The notes under the pieces were generated by a model. That model was given only the letters and a program-made list of their open reading frames with translations. It was not told where the DNA came from and did not search any database. From Streptomyces specialis (GTDB lineage Bacteria > Actinomycetota > Actinomycetes > Streptomycetales > Streptomycetaceae), in the NCBI RefSeq assembly GCF_001493375.1, contig NZ_LN929896.1, forward strand, positions 826,168 to 890,167: a stretch of DNA of 64,000 nt. Reading direction: 5' to 3'. Of the stretch, positions 9,360 to 17,609 are shown one piece after another. The first letter of the stretch is position 1. Every line of letters starts with the position of its first letter. A program made the translations under genes and the position numbers.

Positions 9360-9757
9360 ACGGCGCCGCCGCTGCCCAGGTCCTCGGGCGGCCCGCCGTG
9401 CCAGGTGAGGGTGACGCTGATGGCGCCCTTGGCGTCGCCGTCCGCCAGCAGTCCGACGATCTTCCCGGCGCGGGCGGTGAGTTCGATACCGAAGGTGACG
9501 CTGACCTCGTCGGGCCGGGCGGCGCGCAGCCCGTCCGCGACGGAGGCGGCGACGCCGGTGATCAGGCCGCGCAGGCTCTCCATCCGGGCCGCGGTGCGGT
9601 CGGCGAGGCCGGTGTCGGCGTCCCCCAGGCCGCTGGGCGGCGCGGCCGGGCCGGGCACGCCCGGCACCGGGACCTGCTCGGCCTGCTCGGCGCCCGAGAT
9701 CCTCGCCCAGACCGGGGTCCCATCCGGAAGGCTGATCCGCGTGATTCCACTGCTCAT
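9356..9757 (-). CDS. Trypco1-like (CU044_2847-type) small protein
   Basis: A 133-residue protein starting at ATG 9757 with a G-rich ribosome-binding stretch. It opens with MSSGITRISLPDGTPVWARI, has a Pro/Gly linker, then the conserved block DEVSVTFGIELTARAGKIVG and ends with a beta hairpin (AISVTLTWHGG). This is the pattern of the trypsin-co-occurring domain 1 family, small proteins encoded next to cytoplasmic trypsin-like proteases of conflict systems. Its stop overlaps the protease start by four bases, which supports a tight functional pair. It is probably the first gene of the minus-strand unit that runs to base 81. Biochemical activity is unknown. Confidence 0.75.
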   Translation of the reverse strand: MSSGITRISLPDGTPVWARISGAEQAEQVPVPGVPGPAAPPSGLGDADTGLADRTAARMESLRGLITGVAASVADGLRAARPDEVSVTFGIELTARAGKIVGLLADGDAKGAISVTLTWHGGPPEDLGSGGAV

Positions 9758-9858
9758 AACGCCCCCCCGTCGCCGCTGTGTGCGTGCAGGTTATCCGCCG
9801 CTACCGTCCGCTGCCTATCCTGGCTTTCCGCACTGTTTCGTCCTTTCAGGAGCACGTC

Positions 9859-10050
9859 GTGTACTTCACCGATCGCGGAATCGAGGAACTCGCCCGGCGG
9901 CGGGGCGAGGAGGAGGTCACGCTGGAGTGGCTGGCTGAGCAGCTCCGCGTATTCGTCGATCTCCACCCGGACTTCGAGATCCCGGTCGAGCGGCTCGCGA
10001 CGTGGCTGGCCCGGCTCGATGACGACGACGACGATGCCGAGGACGCCTAG
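9859..10050 (+). CDS. DUF6104 family small acidic protein
   Basis: A 63-residue protein from GTG 9859, preceded by CAGGAG six bases upstream. It reads YFTDRGIEELARRRGEEEV, then VTLEWLAEQLRVFVDLHPDF, and ends in a run of five aspartates plus DAEDA. This is the DUF6104 pattern, widely conserved in Streptomyces and of unknown function. A longer reading from 9778 adds 27 residues without conserved character and lacks a ribosome-binding site. It is divergent from the conflict-system operon, with about 100 bases between them. The predicted fold is helical and acidic, with no membrane segment. Confidence 0.85.
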   Translation: MYFTDRGIEELARRRGEEEVTLEWLAEQLRVFVDLHPDFEIPVERLATWLARLDDDDDDAEDA

Positions 10051-10128
10051 GGGCGGGGGCCAGGCGGGGGGCGGGGCCGGCGGGCATCTGAACTCTTTCG
10101 GGGGACAGCCGCTTGCCAGTGGCGACTG

Positions 10129-10170
10129 ACGCGATATATCGTGTTCCCCGTGGACGCGATATAGCGTCGT
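10129..10170 (+). promoter_or_regulatory. Paired palindromes upstream of the DUF4097-PadR unit
   Basis: Two near-palindromes, ACGCGATATATCGTGT (10129-10144) and GACGCGATATAGCGTC (10153-10168), have centres 24 bases apart and lie about 30-70 bases before the DUF4097 start. Equivalent GATATATC elements with this spacing suit binding of a dimeric regulator on one face of DNA. The PadR protein encoded at the end of the same unit is the obvious candidate for autoregulation. The AT-rich cores may also supply the -10 region. The palindromes are seen directly; the binding protein is inferred. Confidence 0.5.
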
Positions 10171-10196
10171 GTCCTGTTTCTCCGGGGAGGGTTGCC

Positions 10197-11235
10197 ATGG
10201 CGGAAAAGGCGGCGAGTGGCGAATGGTCCGTCACCGAGCCCCGGACGCTGACCTTCGACGGCCGTCGTGTCGAGGAGCTGAGCGTCCGCGTCGTCGACGG
10301 CTTGGTGAACGTGGTGGGCACGGACGATCCGGTGGCCCGGGTCGAGATCTCCGAGATCGAGGGCCCGCCCCTGCGCGTGCGGCTCCGGGGCGGCCGGCTC
10401 ACCGTCGCCTATGACGACCTGCCCTGGCAGAGCTTCCTCACGTGGCTGGACCGCAAGGCCCGGAGCCGCTCCGCCGTCGTCTCCGTGTCGGTGCCCGCCG
10501 GCGCCCGGCTCACCGTCGGTGTGGTGGGCGCCTCGGCGGTCGTCAGCGGTATCGCGGGCCGCACGGATGTCAGGGGCGTCAGCGGCGACACCACGCTGGT
10601 CGGCCTCGGCGGCGCGGTCAGGGCCGACACGGTCTCCGGGGACGTCGAGGCCCAGGGGCTCGGCGGCGAGCTGCGGTTCGCCTCCGTCTCGGGGAGCCTG
10701 ACGGTGGTGGACAGTCAGGGCCACGACGTGCGCGGCGAGTCGGTCAGCGGGGACATGCTGCTGGACCTGGCGCCCGCCGCCCTCCCGCCCGACATCCGGC
10801 TCAGCTCGGTCTCGGGCGAGCTGGCGCTGCGCCTGCCCGAGACGTTCAGCGCCCGTGTCACGGCCGGCTCCGCCGCCGGGCCCGTGTCCTCCGCCTTCCC
10901 CGGGCTGCGCGTCACCGGCGGCTGGGGGTCGAAGCAGCTCTCGGGCGAGCTGGGCACCGGCGCGGGGTCGGTCCGCTGCACCACGGTCTCCGGCGCGGTC
11001 GCGCTGCTGCGCCGCCCGCCCTGTCCCTTATACACACCTGACGCCGCCGCAGAAGGGGCGCGGGGGCGGCCCGTGTTCGTCGTCCACATCTCTCGGTCCT
11101 TTTTTTTGTTTCAAGGAGGCGGCCCCCGAGAAAACCCACACGCTCCTCGGCGGGGGGCGCGAGAGATGTATAAAAGAGACCCCGCCCACCGAGGCGGACC
11201 CGGCCCCCGCCTCCTCCTCGCGTAAGGACGTCTGA
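10197..11235 (+). CDS. DUF4097 beta-repeat protein, interrupted by an adapter remnant
   Basis: The gene starts at ATG 10197, preceded by GGGGAGG. The first 275 residues show the repeating beta pattern of DUF4097 (VSGDTTLVGLGGAV, VSGDVEAQGLGGEL, VSGSLTVV, SVSGDMLLDL), a right-handed helix-like repeat without a signal peptide. At 11021-11182 an adapter block interrupts the frame. After it, the segment PTEADPAPASSSRKDV ends at TGA 11235, which looks like the genuine C-terminus because its stop falls two bases before the PadR start, as in other Streptomyces. An unknown number of residues is lost at the junction. Genes of this type pair with PadR regulators and are probably regulated by them. Function is unknown. 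Confidence 0.82.
11021..11182. other. Inverted pair of adapter remnants (assembly artefact)
   Basis: The left part, ctgtcccttatacacacctg followed by acgccgccgcaga, matches mosaic end plus read-1 tail. The right part, gagagatgtataaaagagac, is an inverted mosaic end. The roughly 110 bases between them, with a run of eight Ts and a cggggggcgc block, match neither adapter nor neighbouring coding sequence. The pair sits inside the DUF4097 gene near its 3' end. Confidence 0.9.
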
Positions 11236-11236
11236 C

Positions 11237-12046
11237 ATGGCTCCCGTCTTCGGCCATGGCCGTCTCCGCCTCTATCTGCTGAAGCTGCTGGGCGAGGCCC
11301 CCCGGCACGGGTACGAGGTGATCCGGCTGCTGGAGGAGCGCTTCCAGGGGCTGTACGCGCCCTCCGCCGGCACGGTCTACCCCCGGCTGGCGAAGCTGGC
11401 CGCCGAGGGTCTGGTCACCCACACCGAGGAGGGCGGCCGGAAGGTGTACTCCCTGACGCCCGAGGGCCGGCGCGAGCTGCTGACCCGGGGCGAGGAGCTG
11501 ACCGAGCTGGAGCGGGAGATCCGCGACTCGCTGGCCGCGCTCGCCGCCGACATCAGGGAGGACGTCAGCGGCTCGGCGCAGGACCTGCGCGAGGAGATAC
11601 GGCAGGCGACGGCCGCCACCCGCGTCCCCCCGGGCGCGGCCGGGGGCAGGGCCCGTGCCCGCCGCGAGGGCAGCGAGGCCACCCGGCACCGGTTCGAGGA
11701 GGCGGCCCGCCGCATCCACGATCGCGTGCAGTCCCGCGCGGCCAGCGGCGACTGGCCGGGCGCGGTGCGCGAGAGCCTGGACGGGCTGAGTCACGAGATC
11801 GGCGGCTGGGCGCGGTTCGTGGAGCACCCCGCGGCCCCCCGGCCGGGGTGGGCCGCGGAGCCGGGCGACCCGGTGGAGGACCCGGCCCGCGAGCTGGAGC
11901 GCCTGCTCGACAAGCTCCGCGACGACATCCGCGACGCGGCCCGCGACCACGGTGTCACGCAGGAGACGCTGCGGGAGGCGCGCCGCCACCTGTCCACCAC
12001 CACCGCGCATGTGGTCGCGCTGCTCCGCACCGCCTCCCAGGGCTGA
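11237..12046 (+). CDS. PadR family transcriptional regulator
   Basis: A 269-residue protein starting at ATG 11237, just after the DUF4097 stop. Residues about 8-80 form a PadR winged helix (RLYLLKLLGEAPRHGYEVIR, SAGTVYPRLAKLAAEGLV, GGRKVYSLTPEGRREL). The rest is a long charged coiled-coil-rich region, including a LEREIRDSLAALAADIREDV stretch, which is much longer than in minimal PadR proteins and is typical of the actinobacterial DUF4097-linked type. It probably represses its own unit through the palindromes at 10129-10170. No ligand site can be recognised. The family call is firm. Confidence 0.93.
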   Translation: MAPVFGHGRLRLYLLKLLGEAPRHGYEVIRLLEERFQGLYAPSAGTVYPRLAKLAAEGLVTHTEEGGRKVYSLTPEGRRELLTRGEELTELEREIRDSLAALAADIREDVSGSAQDLREEIRQATAATRVPPGAAGGRARARREGSEATRHRFEEAARRIHDRVQSRAASGDWPGAVRESLDGLSHEIGGWARFVEHPAAPRPGWAAEPGDPVEDPARELERLLDKLRDDIRDAARDHGVTQETLREARRHLSTTTAHVVALLRTASQG

Positions 12047-12078
12047 GCGGAGCACGGGCGGCCCCGGCACCCCAGGGC

Positions 12079-13041
12079 TCAGACGGTGAGCACGATCTTG
12101 CCGAACAGGTCGCCGCGCGCCATCCGTTCGAAGCCCTCGCGGGCCCGGTCCAGCGGGAGCACCGAGTCGATCGTGGGGCGGACGCCCTTGGCCGCGCAGA
12201 AGCTCAGCAGGGAGGCCAGCTCCTCCTTGCTGCCCATCGTGGAGCCGACGACCTTCAGTTCGAGGAAGAAGATGCGGTTGAGCTCGGCGGACGGCGGCGC
12301 CTGACCGGAGGTGGCGCCGGAGATCACCAGAGTCCCGCCGGGCCGCAGGGACTTGACGGAGTGGGACCAGGTGGCCGCGCCGACCGTCTCGATCACCGCG
12401 TCCATCCGGTGCGGCAGCCGCTCCCCCGCCGCGAACGCGGCCTCCGCGCCCAGCTCGACCGCCCGCTTGCCCTTGGCCTCGTCCCGGCTGGTGACGAAGA
12501 CCCGCAGCCCGGCCGCCGCGCCCAGCACGATCGCGGCCGTGGCGACGCCGCCGCCCGCGCCCTGCACGAGGACGCTGTCACCGGGCCGCACGCCCGCGTT
12601 GGTGAACAGCATCCGGTAGGCCGTCAGCCACGCGGTCGGCAGGCAGCACGCCTCCTCGAACGACAGCTCCTTGGGCTTGGGCAGCACGTTCCACGCCGGG
12701 ACGGCGACCCGCTCGGCGAACGTCCCCTGGTACTTCTCGGTGAGCAGGCTGCGGCGCTCGTCCGGCCCGACGCCGTGCCCGCTCCCGCCGATGACGGAGT
12801 GCACCACGACCTCGTTGCCGTCGGCGTCGATCCCGGCCGCGTCGCAGCCGAGGATCATCGGCAGCGCCTCCTCGCCCAGGCCGACACCGCGCAGCGACCA
12901 CAGATCGTGGTGGTTGAGGGAGGCGGCCTTGACGTCGACCACCGTCCAGTCGGGTCGGGCCTCGGGAGCGGGACGGTCGCCGAGCTCAAGGCCGTTGAGC
13001 GGCTCGTCCCGGTCGAATCGCGCGGCATAGGCAGCAAACAT
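12079..13041 (-). CDS. Zinc-type MDR oxidoreductase (quinone reductase-like), probably zinc-free
   Basis: A 320-residue member of the medium-chain dehydrogenase/reductase superfamily, starting at ATG 13041. The N-terminal GroES-like part contains VKAASLNHHDLWSLRG and MILGCDAAGI; the Rossmann part contains the nucleotide-binding motif VLVQGAGGGVATAA and the VVGSTMGSKEELASLL block near the end. The four structural-zinc cysteines of alcohol dehydrogenases are not seen, so it is more like NADPH:quinone reductase or an enoyl reductase-type MDR. It converges with the PadR gene and stands alone as a transcription unit. Substrate is unknown. Confidence 0.88.
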   Translation of the reverse strand: MFAAYAARFDRDEPLNGLELGDRPAPEARPDWTVVDVKAASLNHHDLWSLRGVGLGEEALPMILGCDAAGIDADGNEVVVHSVIGGSGHGVGPDERRSLLTEKYQGTFAERVAVPAWNVLPKPKELSFEEACCLPTAWLTAYRMLFTNAGVRPGDSVLVQGAGGGVATAAIVLGAAAGLRVFVTSRDEAKGKRAVELGAEAAFAAGERLPHRMDAVIETVGAATWSHSVKSLRPGGTLVISGATSGQAPPSAELNRIFFLELKVVGSTMGSKEELASLLSFCAAKGVRPTIDSVLPLDRAREGFERMARGDLFGKIVLTV

Positions 13042-13126
13042 GCCCTCACGCTAGCCATAACGGGCCACTCCATTCCAGAACCGGCGCTGAGGTGCGACGA
13101 TTGACACACACGGGGAGGGGGTGGGC

Positions 13127-13616
13127 ATGAGCACCGTTTTCCTGCGACGGCTGAGCAGATGGCAGGCCGAGACCGAGCGGGAGCAGGTCGCCGCGCTGTA
13201 TGTCGAGTCCCATGACGAGGCGCCCGGCGCGCGGGTGCCGACGCGTGAGGAGTTCGTCCGCGCGTTCGTCGATCACGACCTGGGGCAGCCGGGGTTCGAC
13301 ATGGTGGTGGCGGGCGACCCGCGGCCGGTGGGCTGCGCCTTTGGCTACCTGGCGGCGGAGACACCGCCCGGCCTGGCGGAACTGGCGGGCGGTGGCGGGG
13401 TGTTCGTCGTCGCCGGCCTGATGGTGGCCCCTCGGCGGCGCGGCCAGGGCGTGGCGACGCGCATGCTGAAGGAGTTGCTGTCCCGCACGGGCGCGGCCCT
13501 CGCCGTGGCCCTGCTGGAGCCGGGCGACACCCCGGCCCGCGCGGCGTTCCAGTCCTGGGGCTGGATCAAGGCCGGCCAGCTCACCCCGCCCGGCGGCACC
13601 ACTCCCCTGGACGCCC
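13127..13616 (+). CDS. GNAT family N-acetyltransferase, 3' end cut by an adapter remnant
   Basis: The gene starts at ATG 13127 after a GGGGAGGGGG stretch; about 163 residues remain. The acetyl-CoA-binding core is visible as VVAGLMVAPRRRGQGVATRM, with the RRGQG loop typical of GNAT enzymes. AFQSWGWIKAGQ gives the usual late strand. The sequence meets the mosaic end at 13617, and by chance the adapter keeps the frame open into the downstream ArgJ gene. The resulting apparent 598-residue fusion is not real. Substrate cannot be inferred. Confidence 0.8.
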
Positions 13617-13699
13617 CGCCTCTTATACACCTCCGACGCCGCCGACGCAGAGGGAAGCGGGAGGCTCTGACGGAGCCCCAGAGGGGTAGAAGAGACAGG
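13617..13699. other. Inverted pair of adapter remnants between GNAT and ArgJ genes (assembly artefact)
   Basis: cctcttatacacctccgacg followed by ccgccgacgca matches mosaic end plus read-1 tail, and gaggctctgacggagc with a trailing gtagaagagacag matches an inverted read-2 adapter. It removes the end of the GNAT gene and the natural upstream region of the ArgJ-type gene, so the adjacency of the two genes is not proven. Confidence 0.9.
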
Positions 13700-13744
13700 C
13701 CCCGGGCTGTACAGCGCCACACCCTCGATGCAAAGATATGCGCC

Positions 13745-14917
13745 ATGTCGCATATCCATCCAGCCTGGCCGACCGGTTTCGCCGGCTACACCGGGCACGG
13801 CGGGCTGCGGGACAGCGGGGACGACATCTCGGTCGTCGTCTCCGACCGGCCCGCCGTCAGCGCCGCCATGTTCACCCGGAGTCTCTTCGCCGGGCCCGCC
13901 GTCACGCTCAGCCGGACACACGCCGCCGGGCGGCGGCTGCGAGCGGTGGTGACGCTCGCGCAGAACGCCAACGTCGCCACCGGGCGGCAGGGCGAGGAGA
14001 ACGCCGCCGAGGTCGCGGGCCGGGTCGCCGCCGTGCTCGGCATCCCCGTCGGCGAGGTGCTCATCGGCTCCACCGGCGTCATCGGGCGCCCGTTGCCGAT
14101 GGACACCATCCGCGCGCACTTCGACGCGGCGGCGGACCGGGGGCCCGCCGCGTTCACGGCCGGGCCGCTGGACGTGGCGCGCGCCATGATGACCACCGAC
14201 ACCCGGCCCAAGACCGCCGAACGCGCGGTCGGCGGCGCCCGGCTCGTCGGGGTGGCCAAGGGCGTCGGCATGCTGGAGCCGGACATGGCCACGATGCTGG
14301 CCTACGTCCTCACCGACGCCGCCCTCTCCCCCGCCGAGCTGGACACCGCGCTGCGGGCGGCGGTGGACCGTTCGTTCCACTGCCTGAGCGTGGACACCGA
14401 CACCTCCACCTCCGACACCGTGGCCGTCATCGCCAACGGCGCGGCCGGGCCCGTCGATCCGGGGGAGTTCGCCGCCGCGCTGGCCGATCTCTGCCTCGAC
14501 CTCACCCTCCAGCTCGCGCGCGACGGCGAGGGCGCCACCAAGCTGCTGCGCGTCACGGTCGAGCACGCCGCCGACCCCGCGCAGGCCAGGCGCGTCGCCA
14601 AGAGCGTGGTGAACTCACCACTGGTCAAGACCGCCGTGCACGGCGCCGACCCCAACTGGGGCCGGGTGCTGATGGCCATCGGCAAGAACACCGACGAGAC
14701 CTCGATCTCCCCCGACAAGGTCACCGTCCGCTTCGGCACCACCGAGGTCTACCCGGACGAGCCCGGCCCCGGCACCCTCGCCGACCTCACCGCCGCCATG
14801 CGGAAGGACGAGGTGGACATCGTCGTCGGCCTGGGCCTCGGACAGGCCGCCGCCACGGTCTACGGCTGCGACCTGTCCGCCGGATACATCCGGGTCAACG
14901 CGGACTACACCACCTGA
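13745..14917 (+). CDS. argJ: ArgJ-type ornithine acetyltransferase / N-acetylglutamate synthase
   Basis: A 390-residue protein starting at ATG 13745. ArgJ transfers acetyl from N-acetylornithine to glutamate in arginine synthesis and is made as a precursor that self-cleaves before a catalytic threonine. Here the block KGVGMLEPDMATMLAYVLTDA supplies that site, with Ala182-Thr183 as the expected scissile bond. STGVIGRPLPMD, DTSTSDTVAVIANG, VVNSPLVKTAVHGADPNWGR and the C-terminal GYIRVNADYTT also fit. No other arg gene lies nearby, so it could instead be a stand-alone paralogue such as the OAT2 type found in some clavam producers. The adapter at 13617-13699 hides its natural upstream context and ribosome-binding site. 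The reaction class is secure; pathway membership is not. Confidence 0.88.
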   Translation: MSHIHPAWPTGFAGYTGHGGLRDSGDDISVVVSDRPAVSAAMFTRSLFAGPAVTLSRTHAAGRRLRAVVTLAQNANVATGRQGEENAAEVAGRVAAVLGIPVGEVLIGSTGVIGRPLPMDTIRAHFDAAADRGPAAFTAGPLDVARAMMTTDTRPKTAERAVGGARLVGVAKGVGMLEPDMATMLAYVLTDAALSPAELDTALRAAVDRSFHCLSVDTDTSTSDTVAVIANGAAGPVDPGEFAAALADLCLDLTLQLARDGEGATKLLRVTVEHAADPAQARRVAKSVVNSPLVKTAVHGADPNWGRVLMAIGKNTDETSISPDKVTVRFGTTEVYPDEPGPGTLADLTAAMRKDEVDIVVGLGLGQAAATVYGCDLSAGYIRVNADYTT

Positions 14918-14937
14918 CCCAAGCCCGGCCGACCGGC

Positions 14938-15705
14938 CTACAGCACCTTCGACAGGAACGCCCGCGTCCGCTCGTGGCGCGGGGAGCCGAGCACGTCCCG
15001 GGGCCGGCCCGACTCCACGACCACGCCCTCGTCCATGAACACCAGCGAGTCCCCGACCTCCCGGGCGAAGCCCATCTCGTGGGTGACGACGATCATGGTC
15101 ATCCCCTCCTCGGCCAGGCCGCGCATCACGTCGAGGACCTCGCCGACCAGTTCCGGGTCGAGGGCGGACGTCGGCTCGTCGAACAGCATCAGCTTCGGGT
15201 CCATCGCCAGCGCCCGCGCGATGGCGACGCGCTGCTGCTGGCCGCCGGAGAGCTGGGACGGGTAGGTGTCCATGCGGTCGGCCAGCCCGACCCGGGCCAG
15301 GAGCTGTTCGGCGCGCTCCCGCGCCTCCGCCCGGCGCAGGCCCTTGACCTGCATGGGCGCCTCCATGACGTTCTGCGCGGCCGTCATGTGGGGGAAGAGG
15401 TTGAAGCGCTGGAAGACCATGCCGATGTCACGGCGCTGGGCGGCGACTTCGCGCTCCCTCATCTCGTAGAGCTTGTCGCCCTTCTGCCGGTACCCGACCA
15501 ACTGCCCGTCCACGTAGAGGCGTCCGCCGTTGATCTTCTCCAGGTGGTTGATGCAGCGCAGAAAGGTCGACTTGCCGGACCCGGAAGGACCGACGACGCA
15601 GAACACCTCGCCCGCCCGCACCTCCAGGTCGATGCCGCGCAACACCGGGATCAGCCCGAACGACTTGTGCACCCGCTCGGCCTTGACCATGGGATGGCCG
15701 GTCAT
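14938..15705 (-). CDS. Polar amino-acid ABC transporter, ATP-binding protein
   Basis: A 255-residue ATPase starting at ATG 15705, overlapping the permease stop by four bases. It has Walker A GPSGSGKST, Q-loop MVFQRFNLFPH, signature LSGGQQQRVAIARAL and Walker B LMLFDEPTSALDPE, then VVTHEMGFAREV. The FNLFPHMTAAQNV and HEMGFAREV blocks are characteristic of GlnQ/HisP-type transporters for polar amino acids. Together with the permease and lipoprotein upstream it forms a three-gene importer read on the minus strand. The transported amino acid is not evident. Confidence 0.93.
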   Translation of the reverse strand: MTGHPMVKAERVHKSFGLIPVLRGIDLEVRAGEVFCVVGPSGSGKSTFLRCINHLEKINGGRLYVDGQLVGYRQKGDKLYEMREREVAAQRRDIGMVFQRFNLFPHMTAAQNVMEAPMQVKGLRRAEARERAEQLLARVGLADRMDTYPSQLSGGQQQRVAIARALAMDPKLMLFDEPTSALDPELVGEVLDVMRGLAEEGMTMIVVTHEMGFAREVGDSLVFMDEGVVVESGRPRDVLGSPRHERTRAFLSKVL

Positions 15706-16655
15706 ACGGTGACGCCTCCCACCGTGTTCTTGGGACGGAACGACGTGAGCTGCGCCCGGATCCGCTGCCACGGCGTCGGCGGGAGCTGCCGGCTCGACCC
15801 CTTGGCGTAGTAACGCTCCAGGTAGAACTGCCCGATGCTGAAGACCGTGGTCAGGATCAGGTACCACACGGTCGCGACGAACAGCAGCTCCATCACCGCG
15901 AGGTTCCGCGAGCTGATGGTGTCCGCGGCCCGGAACAGCTCCTCGTAGTAGATGACATACGCCAGCGACGACGTCTTGAGCATGTTGATGAACTCGTTGC
16001 CCGTCGGCGGGATGATCACCCGCATCGCCTGCGGCAGCACGATCCGGCGCGTGGTCCTGGCGCGGCTCATGCCGAGGGCGTGTGCCGCCTCGGTCTGGCC
16101 CTGGTCCACCGAGAGGATGCCCGCGCGGGCGATCTCCGCCATGTAGGCGGCCTCGTTGAGGCCGAGTCCGAGGAGGGCGGCGAGGAACGGCGTCATGACG
16201 TCGTTCATCTCGTCCTTGTAGAAGCCCAGGTTCAGGGTGTCGAAGACGTACGACAGGTTGAACCACAGCACGAGCTGCACCAGGACGGGCGTGCCGCGGA
16301 AGAACCAGATGTAGCCCCAGGCGACGCCCGACAGGACCGGGTTCTTCGACAGCCGCATCACGGCGAGCGTGACGCCGAGGCCCACGCCGATCAGCATCGA
16401 CAGCAGAGTGATCCACAGCGTCCGGCGGGCACCGGCCACGATGGTGTCGTCGTCCAGATACGAGCCGACGACCGACCAGTCGATGTCCGCGCCGGCGAAC
16501 GCGACGACCAGCATGGCCAGCAGCGCGAGCACGACGACGGCGCCCAGCCAGCGCCCGTAGTGGCGCACCGGGACGGCCTTGATCAACTCGGGCGGCACCT
16601 CGGCCGCGCCGGCCCCGCCGCCCTCGTTCCCGGGGGTCTTGGTGAGGTCGGACAC
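15702..16655 (-). CDS. Polar amino-acid ABC transporter permease
   Basis: A 317-residue membrane protein starting at ATG 16655, four bases after the binding-protein stop. It has a long cytoplasmic N-terminus, a first hydrophobic segment at about residues 36-54 (LGAVVVLALLAMLVV), then a HisM/GlnP-type permease core: ITLLSMLIGVGLGVTLAVMR, WFFRGTPVLVQLVLWF and the EAA-type loop near EIARAGILSVDQGQTEAAHA with RRIVLPQAMRVIIPP. This loop contacts the ATP-binding protein. A single permease gene implies a homodimeric channel. Confidence 0.92.
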   Translation of the reverse strand: MSDLTKTPGNEGGGAGAAEVPPELIKAVPVRHYGRWLGAVVVLALLAMLVVAFAGADIDWSVVGSYLDDDTIVAGARRTLWITLLSMLIGVGLGVTLAVMRLSKNPVLSGVAWGYIWFFRGTPVLVQLVLWFNLSYVFDTLNLGFYKDEMNDVMTPFLAALLGLGLNEAAYMAEIARAGILSVDQGQTEAAHALGMSRARTTRRIVLPQAMRVIIPPTGNEFINMLKTSSLAYVIYYEELFRAADTISSRNLAVMELLFVATVWYLILTTVFSIGQFYLERYYAKGSSRQLPPTPWQRIRAQLTSFRPKNTVGGVTV

Positions 16656-16658
16656 GGG

Positions 16659-17609
16659 TCACCCACCCGCGTTGATGGTCGCCTCTTCCACGGCACCGGC
16701 CTCGGCGTCCCACTCCGCCAGGATGTCGGCGTAGGTGCCGTTGTCGATGATCTCCTGGAGAGCCGCCTGGAGAGCGTCGCGCAGCTCGGTTTCCCCCGTG
16801 GGGACGGCGATCCCGTAGGGCGCGGCGTCGATCTGGTCGCCCGCGACCTCGAACAGGTCGCCGCCGCCCGCCTCCCGCGCGTTGTACAGCGCCACCGGGT
16901 AGTCGGTGACGACGGCGGCGGCGCGGCCGGTCTGGAGCGCGGTGATCGAGTCGGTGTCGACCTCGCTGATGAGGGGCTCGATCGGGTCGTCGCACTCCTC
17001 CTGCTGCGCGGCGACCAGATCCGCGTTGGCCGTGCCCTGCTGCGCGGCGACGGTCCGGCCGCACAGGTCGTCCAGCGTCTCGATGCCCTCGGGGTTGCCG
17101 GCGGGGACGAGGAGGGCGGAGCCCGCCCGGAAGTAGTTCACGAAGTCGGCGCCGCCCTCGGCGTCCTCGCTGGCGCCCTGCTGGCGCTCCCGCGTGTCGG
17201 TCATCGCGGACATGACGATGTCGTGACGGCCGTTGTTCATGCCGAGGATGAGGCCGGCGAAGGTGCCGTTCTCGAAGGTGAACTCCACGCCCAGCACCTC
17301 GCCCAGCGCGGCGCCGATGGCGGGATCAATGCCCGTAATCCGGTCATCCTCGTCGCGGTACTCGATCGGCGGGTAGGCGATGTCCGAGCCGACGTTGATC
17401 TCGCCGGCCCGCTGGATGTCCGCGGGCAGCAGGTCGAACAGCGGCGCGTCCGCCCCGGCCGGTTCCTCGGAGGCGCCCGTCCCCGAGCTGTCCCCGTCTC
17501 CCGCGTCGTCGGTCTGGTCGCCGCACGCGCCGAGCAGCAGCGTGCCCGCCGCCACGATGGCCCCGGCCGCGGCGAGGCGCCGGGAGCGTCGGGTGGAACT
17601 GGGAGTCAT
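16659..17609 (-). CDS. Amino-acid ABC transporter substrate-binding lipoprotein
   Basis: A 316-residue protein from ATG 17609, preceded by an AGGAGG site. A lipoprotein signal peptide ends in GTLLLGAC, with the cysteine as the lipidation site, followed by a Gly/Asp/Ser-rich linker. The mature part is a family-3 solute-binding protein: INVGSDIAYPPIEY, NNGRHDIVMSAMTDTRERQQ, LCGRTVAAQQGT and ALQTGRAAAVVTDYPVALYN. It is anchored outside the membrane and delivers substrate to the permease encoded next. A longer start at 17723 exists but adds an improbable N-terminus before the signal peptide. Confidence 0.93.
   Translation of the reverse strand: MTPSSTRRSRRLAAAGAIVAAGTLLLGACGDQTDDAGDGDSSGTGASEEPAGADAPLFDLLPADIQRAGEINVGSDIAYPPIEYRDEDDRITGIDPAIGAALGEVLGVEFTFENGTFAGLILGMNNGRHDIVMSAMTDTRERQQGASEDAEGGADFVNYFRAGSALLVPAGNPEGIETLDDLCGRTVAAQQGTANADLVAAQQEECDDPIEPLISEVDTDSITALQTGRAAAVVTDYPVALYNAREAGGGDLFEVAGDQIDAAPYGIAVPTGETELRDALQAALQEIIDNGTYADILAEWDAEAGAVEEATINAGG

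Noticed and set aside
11021..11182. Insertion element with inverted ends in the DUF4097 gene
   Set aside because: The inverted ends are mosaic-end adapter sequences, there is no transposase, and no target duplication.
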